A stretch of 64,000 nt of DNA, from NCBI GenBank assembly GCA_003045895.1, contig PZPC01000020.1, forward strand, positions 1-64,000, in the 5' to 3' direction. The position numbers and the translations under genes are program-made. Shown here piece by piece: positions 60,468 through 64,000 of this stretch. Origin of the DNA: Bacteroidota bacterium. GTDB lineage: Bacteria; Bacteroidota; Bacteroidia; Chitinophagales; Saprospiraceae. A model generated the notes under the pieces. It was not told the DNA's origin, ran no database searches, and was given only the letters and a program-made list of their open reading frames with translations. How positions within the stretch are numbered: the first letter of the stretch is position 1; each line of letters starts with the position of its first letter.

Positions 60468-61544
60468 CTAAACCAGTGCTTCCTGGTTTACCGGAATGAT
60501 CCAGTTGTGGGTATCAGCCACCCGGCCGGAGCGCAGACCGTCAATATAATCCTTGAGCATCGCACCGATTTTGCGATCAGCTACGGGAGGTAATTTAATC
60601 ATCAAATCGCCATAGGCAATTTCGGCAACGTGGGAAACTACCGCTGCTGTTCCTGCGCCGAAAACTTCCTGCAAGGTGCCAGCCTGGTAAGCTGCCACGA
60701 CCTCATCAATGGTAATCTTGCGCTCTTCTACCGGAATGCCTTTCTCCGGGAGGATTTTCAGGAAACTATCCCGGGTAATACCTCGCAAAATGGCACCGTC
60801 GGTGATGGGGGTAATTACTTTTCCGTCGATCACGAAAAAGATATTCATGGTTCCCACTTCCTGAATCTCCTTCATGTCAGGACCGCCCATCCAAACAACC
60901 TGGTCAAAACCTTCTTGCTGTGCTTTATAGGCAGGCAGCAAACTGCCCGCATAATTACCCGCAGCTTTGGCTTCTCCCGTCCCTCCGGGTACTGCCCGAA
61001 CGTAATGTTGTTCGACCTTCAGGCGAACAGGCTTGGCATAATAAGGGCCTACGGGTCCGGTGAAAATGATAAACTTATAACTTTCGGAGGGACGCACCCC
61101 AATAAACTCATCAGTGGCAAACATATAAGGGCGCAAGTAAAGGGCACTGCCTTCCTGCGGAGGAATCCAGGCGGCATCCAAATCAATGAGTGCATGTAAA
61201 GCCTCTACAAACATATCTTCCGGGAAAGCTGGCATCATCAGCCGCTCTGCCGAACGGTTAATGCGCTGCGCGTGCATTTCGGGGCGGAACAACAGGGGTT
61301 GTCCATCCGCTCCTTTTGATGCCTTCATGCCTTCAAAAATAGCCTGACCATAATGCAGGGCCATTGAAGCCGGATGCATAGTGAAATGCCCAAAAGGTAC
61401 AATGCGGAAATTTTCCCAAGCCCCGTTTTGGTATTCAGCAACAAACATGTGATCAGAAAAAACCCGGCCGAAAGGAATGTTGGCAAAATCCACCTCTCCT
61501 ATTCTGCTTTCCTGTACCTTAGTGATTTCAACTTTTCTACTCAT
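60468..61544 (-). CDS. ilvE: Branched-chain amino acid aminotransferase
   Basis: PLP enzyme for the last step of Val, Leu and Ile synthesis and first of their breakdown. 358 aa, the longer type II BCAT. Motifs: GQAIFEGMKASKGADG, RPEMHAQRINRSAERLMMP, LYLRPYMFATDEFIGV, the PLP-lysine region GNYAGSLLPAYKAQ, and EVGTMNIFFVIDGKVITP. A single gene with its own terminator. Breakdown products of its substrates feed isobutyryl-CoA, the IcmF substrate. Confidence 0.95.
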   Translation of the reverse strand: MSRKVEITKVQESRIGEVDFANIPFGRVFSDHMFVAEYQNGAWENFRIVPFGHFTMHPASMALHYGQAIFEGMKASKGADGQPLLFRPEMHAQRINRSAERLMMPAFPEDMFVEALHALIDLDAAWIPPQEGSALYLRPYMFATDEFIGVRPSESYKFIIFTGPVGPYYAKPVRLKVEQHYVRAVPGGTGEAKAAGNYAGSLLPAYKAQQEGFDQVVWMGGPDMKEIQEVGTMNIFFVIDGKVITPITDGAILRGITRDSFLKILPEKGIPVEERKITIDEVVAAYQAGTLQEVFGAGTAAVVSHVAEIAYGDLMIKLPPVADRKIGAMLKDYIDGLRSGRVADTHNWIIPVNQEALV

Positions 61545-61582
61545 TGTTTGGTATTTTGCACAAACTTACAGGAAAATTCCGA

Positions 61583-61613
61583 ATACCACAAACACCAAAC
61601 GGTGTTTTGGTAT
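61583..61613. promoter_or_regulatory. Palindromic site in the ilvE divergent region
   Basis: ATACCACAAACACC and GGTGTTTTGGTAT are near-complementary arms (one extra base) around AAAC. It lies between ilvE and the divergent gene, a place for a shared operator or overlapping promoters. Only the symmetry supports it. Confidence 0.3.
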
Positions 61614-61650
61614 AAAATTTTGATAATAAACCAAAAAATTAATTTATATT

Positions 61651-62106
61651 TTGCCAGAAAGCTATCTATCCTTTGATCTAATTGGTTTTCCTGCAAGCGC
61701 ATTGAGCCCCGAAAAAAGGTCGGGCAAAGCAACAGCAGGCGTGCTGGTAATCGTGACCACGGTGAATTGGCAACCGGCTGACCAGGCGTTTCTGGAAAGC
61801 ATCCTGGCGGCGGCCCAACTTACGCCGCTGGCCGACAAAACGTTACTACTCCTCGTTCAACCCGACGACCGCCTCGACCTCACCTCCTTCTGCCGCCACG
61901 AGGCCATCCACACGGTACTCCTGTTTGGCCATCCGCTCCCCCTGTTGGGTATCCGGGCAGAATTACCCTGGTATGCTTTTACTCGTCTCGGTGACTTATC
62001 TTTGCTGCGGGTTCACGCGCTAAGCACCATTCGGGAGGAAAGAGAGAAAAACCAGAACGAAAAAGCCGGCGCACTTTGGAAAGCCCTCAAGGCCAAATTT
62101 TTGTAA
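61651..62106 (+). CDS. Conserved-looking protein, unknown
   Basis: 151 aa starting at a TTG; no ATG is available in this frame before 61651 back to the stop at 61627, and a later start is possible. The middle is alternating alpha/beta (GVLVIVTTVNW, KTLLLLVQPDD, TVLLFGHPLPLLGI), and the C terminus is a charged helix (STIREEREKNQNEKAGALWK, then LKAKFL). The ending resembles short Bacteroidota proteins of unknown function. No signal peptide. Followed at once by a palindromic element. Confidence 0.55.
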   Translation: MPESYLSFDLIGFPASALSPEKRSGKATAGVLVIVTTVNWQPADQAFLESILAAAQLTPLADKTLLLLVQPDDRLDLTSFCRHEAIHTVLLFGHPLPLLGIRAELPWYAFTRLGDLSLLRVHALSTIREEREKNQNEKAGALWKALKAKFL

Positions 62107-62107
62107 G

Positions 62108-62254
62108 TGACGGGATAAAAATAGCGCCTGCCGCGCCACGCGGTAACTGATCCCATTTTTGATTCGCTAAAATTTTCTAAGCGATTGACTAAAAGGAGCT
62201 TGCGTGAAAATATTCGCGAATCGTTGCAAAAAATGGGATCCGTTATTTCCGTCA
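62108..62254. repeat. Palindromic MITE-like element, 147 bp
   Basis: Ends TGACGGGATAA (62108-62118) and TTATTTCCGTCA (62243-62254) are imperfect complements; inside, GATCCCATTTTT (62149-62160) pairs perfectly with AAAAATGGGATC (62229-62240), and GATTCGC (62161) with GCGAATC (62216). Nested inverted repeats over the whole gap between two genes suggest a mobile non-coding palindrome or a bulky RNA structure. Confidence 0.6.
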
Positions 62255-62267
62255 AACTACTAAGCGC

Positions 62268-62849
62268 ATGAAGACCATCGTTTTTGCTACCAATAATGCC
62301 CACAAGATCAGCGAAGTTCAGCAGCTGTTAGGGGCCAGTTACCATTTCCTAAGCCTCACGGATATTGGTTGTTTCGAAGAACTCCCGGAAACCAGCTCGA
62401 CGTTGGAAGGCAACGCCCTCCAAAAAGCCCGTTATGTACGCGACCATTTCGGCTACGATTGCTTTTCGGAAGATACCGGACTCGAAGTAGCTGCCCTGAA
62501 TGGAGCCCCCGGCGTAATCACCGCACGGTACGCCGGCGAACAGCGCAACCCGGAAGACAATATGGCCAAACTGCTGGCAGAACTTGCCGGCAACAACAAC
62601 CGCCAGGCTCGCTTCCGTACGGTTATCGCACTATTAATCGCCGACGAAGAACACCTCTTCGAAGGTATCGTCAACGGAACCATCAGCGAGCACCAAAGCG
62701 GCGCGGCTGGTTTTGGTTACGATCCTGTTTTCGTGCCAGCAGGCTACCAGGTCACGTTTGCAGAAATGCCGCCTACTGCCAAAAATGCCATCAGCCACCG
62801 GGGACGGGCCGTGGCCAAACTACAAGCATTTTTAGCCCAACAAGCCTAA
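62268..62849 (+). CDS. rdgB: XTP/dITP diphosphatase (RdgB/HAM1)
   Basis: House-cleaning pyrophosphatase removing ITP, dITP and XTP from nucleotide pools. 193 aa, standard length. N-terminal FATNNAHKISEVQQLL, the signature SEDTGLEVAALNGAPG, ARYAG, and the C-terminal GFGYDPVFVPAGY and ISHRGRAVAKL are all present. Overlap-free with the DUF4340 gene 6 bp later, so likely cotranscribed. Confidence 0.95.
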   Translation: MKTIVFATNNAHKISEVQQLLGASYHFLSLTDIGCFEELPETSSTLEGNALQKARYVRDHFGYDCFSEDTGLEVAALNGAPGVITARYAGEQRNPEDNMAKLLAELAGNNNRQARFRTVIALLIADEEHLFEGIVNGTISEHQSGAAGFGYDPVFVPAGYQVTFAEMPPTAKNAISHRGRAVAKLQAFLAQQA

Positions 62850-62855
62850 AGCCAG

Positions 62856-63782
62856 ATGCGCAATAAAAGACTCATTCTTCTCTTTGGACTGGCCGTACTT
62901 TTATATGGAATTGCCCAATATTGGAACAACCAACGCAGTTCCGAATTCAAGGCCACCCTCCTGAATTTTCTCCCGCAAGAGGTGACCCGGATATCCCTGG
63001 CAAAAGCGGACCAGCAGCCTTTTACCCTCCTGCGTTACGGCCAACGCTGGTTGTTGAGCAGCAACAACATCAACGAACCAGCCAATACCGACCTAGTGGA
63101 AGACTTACTGCTTCGCTTGCGCAATATTCGCACGGAAGAGATTGTTACCCAACGTCCGGAAGATTGGAAAAAATACGGCGTTGGACCCTCCGAGGGTTTG
63201 GAAATTTGTCTCTATTTTGATGAAAAAAAAAACAATTGCTTACGCATCGGGCAATACACTTTCCAACCTGACCGTCAAAAAGTAGCGGCTTTTGCCCGGC
63301 TTGGACAACAAACAGAGGTCTATGCTTTCAATGGATTGGCAACGGGGATTTTGGCCGGCGACCGCAACAGTTTTCGAAACCAGGACCTCGTCCGGCTGGA
63401 ACAACCCGTAACCCGCCTGGTCATGCAGTATGGGGAGCAGGTTTTTACGGCCAGCAACCGGAATAACCAATGGTTGCTCAATGATTCCCTGCTACTCGAC
63501 AGCCTGGTGTGGTTTGCTTACACCAGTGCTTTGCAAAAAATAAGTAGCACCCAATTCGCCGATGACATTGATGAGTTGGCACTGAATTCGCTCCGTATTT
63601 GGCAATTGACCCTCTTTGCTGGTTCCGATTCAGTTTTGCTACATTGCTACCGCGATACCACCCTGCAACATCCGTTTATTCTGCACTCGGATCAGCACCC
63701 CCGCACCTGGTTAACGAGTGATTCGAGTGGCATTTTTAGTATTTTATCCCGACCTTGGGAAAAATTATTCAACGATGAATGA
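62856..63782 (+). CDS. DUF4340 domain protein
   Basis: 308 aa with one N-terminal membrane helix (LILLFGLAVLLYGIAQYW) and the rest outside the cytoplasm. Layout matches DUF4340: FLPQEVTRISLAKADQQPF then WLLSSNNINEPANTDLVEDL, a conserved W-L--P----A---V--LL pattern. Members are often linked to gliding-type ABC transporters (GldG-like) but function is unsettled. Its last codons overlap the start of the next gene by 8 bp. Confidence 0.75.
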   Translation: MRNKRLILLFGLAVLLYGIAQYWNNQRSSEFKATLLNFLPQEVTRISLAKADQQPFTLLRYGQRWLLSSNNINEPANTDLVEDLLLRLRNIRTEEIVTQRPEDWKKYGVGPSEGLEICLYFDEKKNNCLRIGQYTFQPDRQKVAAFARLGQQTEVYAFNGLATGILAGDRNSFRNQDLVRLEQPVTRLVMQYGEQVFTASNRNNQWLLNDSLLLDSLVWFAYTSALQKISSTQFADDIDELALNSLRIWQLTLFAGSDSVLLHCYRDTTLQHPFILHSDQHPRTWLTSDSSGIFSILSRPWEKLFNDE

Positions 63783-64000
63783 CATACTCTACAGTTACCT
63801 GTCAACTTCAGATGACCGCCTCTACCTCTGGCTCGGCCTGGTCATTGCCAGCGCCACTTTTGGGCTGAGTTTCTGGATCCTGAAGAAACCTGCTAAAGGC
63901 CGTGCCCATACCAGCAATGCACTCGTAGCGATGCTCTTGTTTTTTGTCGGGCTACTCGCGGCATCCAGCGCTTTTTTCAGTGGCTGGAGCTGGTACAAAC
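63775..64000 (+). CDS. Membrane protein, 3' end outside the window
   Basis: Starts at the ATG at 63775, overlapping the previous gene by 8 bp in another frame: MNDILYSYLSTSDDRLYL, then a membrane helix (WLGLVIASATFGLSFWIL), a basic loop, and a second helix (ALVAMLLFFVGLLAASSAFF). At least 75 residues. The overlap implies translational coupling with the DUF4340 gene. Family not recognised from this part. Confidence 0.7.
   Translation, partial: MNDILYSYLSTSDDRLYLWLGLVIASATFGLSFWILKKPAKGRAHTSNALVAMLLFFVGLLAASSAFFSGWSWYK

Noticed and set aside
1-64000. tRNA, rRNA or other well-known structured RNA
   Set aside because: No CCA-adjacent cloverleaf, rRNA segment or familiar riboswitch core was seen by eye in the gaps; a covariance-model scan would be decisive.

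Overview
The window reads as a chromosome segment from a member of the Bacteroidota, most likely the Saprospirales/Lewinella side of the phylum. Directly visible support: several promoters with the Bacteroidota -7 element TAnnTTTG (one with a perfect 19-bp spacer to a -33 TTTG), secreted proteins with C-terminal type IX secretion sorting domains, an S46 dipeptidyl-peptidase, a Lacal_2735/DUF6435-type small protein, and caspase/CHAT/STAND architectures typical of the phylum. The lineage below phylum level is inference. No rRNA, tRNA, CRISPR array or insertion sequence was recognised.

Region 1 (1-13.5 kb) is one long minus-strand array and is the most unusual part: a caspase-like C14 peptidase, a lipoprotein, a membrane-anchored WD40 protein, three long tandem secreted paralogs of no family I recognise, a CHAT-domain peptidase, and a STAND-type NTPase overlapping it by 4 bp. 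The NTPase stops exactly where the WD40 protein begins in the usual family architecture, so the two look like separated halves of one STAND-TM-WD40 protein. A 40-bp tandem repeat abuts the NTPase stop codon, and a degenerate fragment of the secreted family lies between two of its members. The array has the parts of a proteolytic signalling system (sensor repeats, switch ATPase, two proteases, cell-envelope proteins) and is the best candidate here for an undescribed system.

Region 2 (14-24.5 kb) holds an Asp/Glu-type S46 dipeptidyl-peptidase and a complete trpEGDCFBA-DAHP synthase operon on the minus strand. Upstream of trpE lie a promoter, an 18-residue leader peptide with three consecutive Trp codons, and a terminator hairpin: a classical ribosome-mediated attenuator.

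Region 3 (24.5-38.5 kb) has a decayed secreted-protein gene, an ABC-F ATPase, a transglutaminase-like protein, a thiolase-like/crotonase fusion with a TesB thioesterase, and then a cluster of three small helical phasin-like proteins around a SARP/BTAD-type regulator. Two of the phasin-like genes carry the same promoter geometry: a TGTAACT heptamer repeated with an 11-bp period, exactly 9 bp upstream of a TAnnTTTG element. This is the layout of SARP binding sites in Streptomyces. A fused isobutyryl-CoA mutase (IcmF) and a MarR regulator follow.

Region 4 (38.5-54.7 kb) mixes housekeeping genes (proC, kdsB, photolyase) with secreted or envelope proteins (LysM-RlpA, dockerin-T9SS, beta-barrel, S15 peptidase, FG-GAP-T9SS), a Vat-like acetyltransferase and a broken AraC regulator. 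Region 5 (54.9-64 kb) is mostly core metabolism: alanine dehydrogenase, a CoA-binding protein, an S24 repressor-like protein, tpiA, an FtsE-like ATPase, ilvE, rdgB, a DUF4340 protein and a membrane protein cut by the window end. Two MITE-like palindromic elements lie at 38.6-38.8 and 62.1-62.25 kb.
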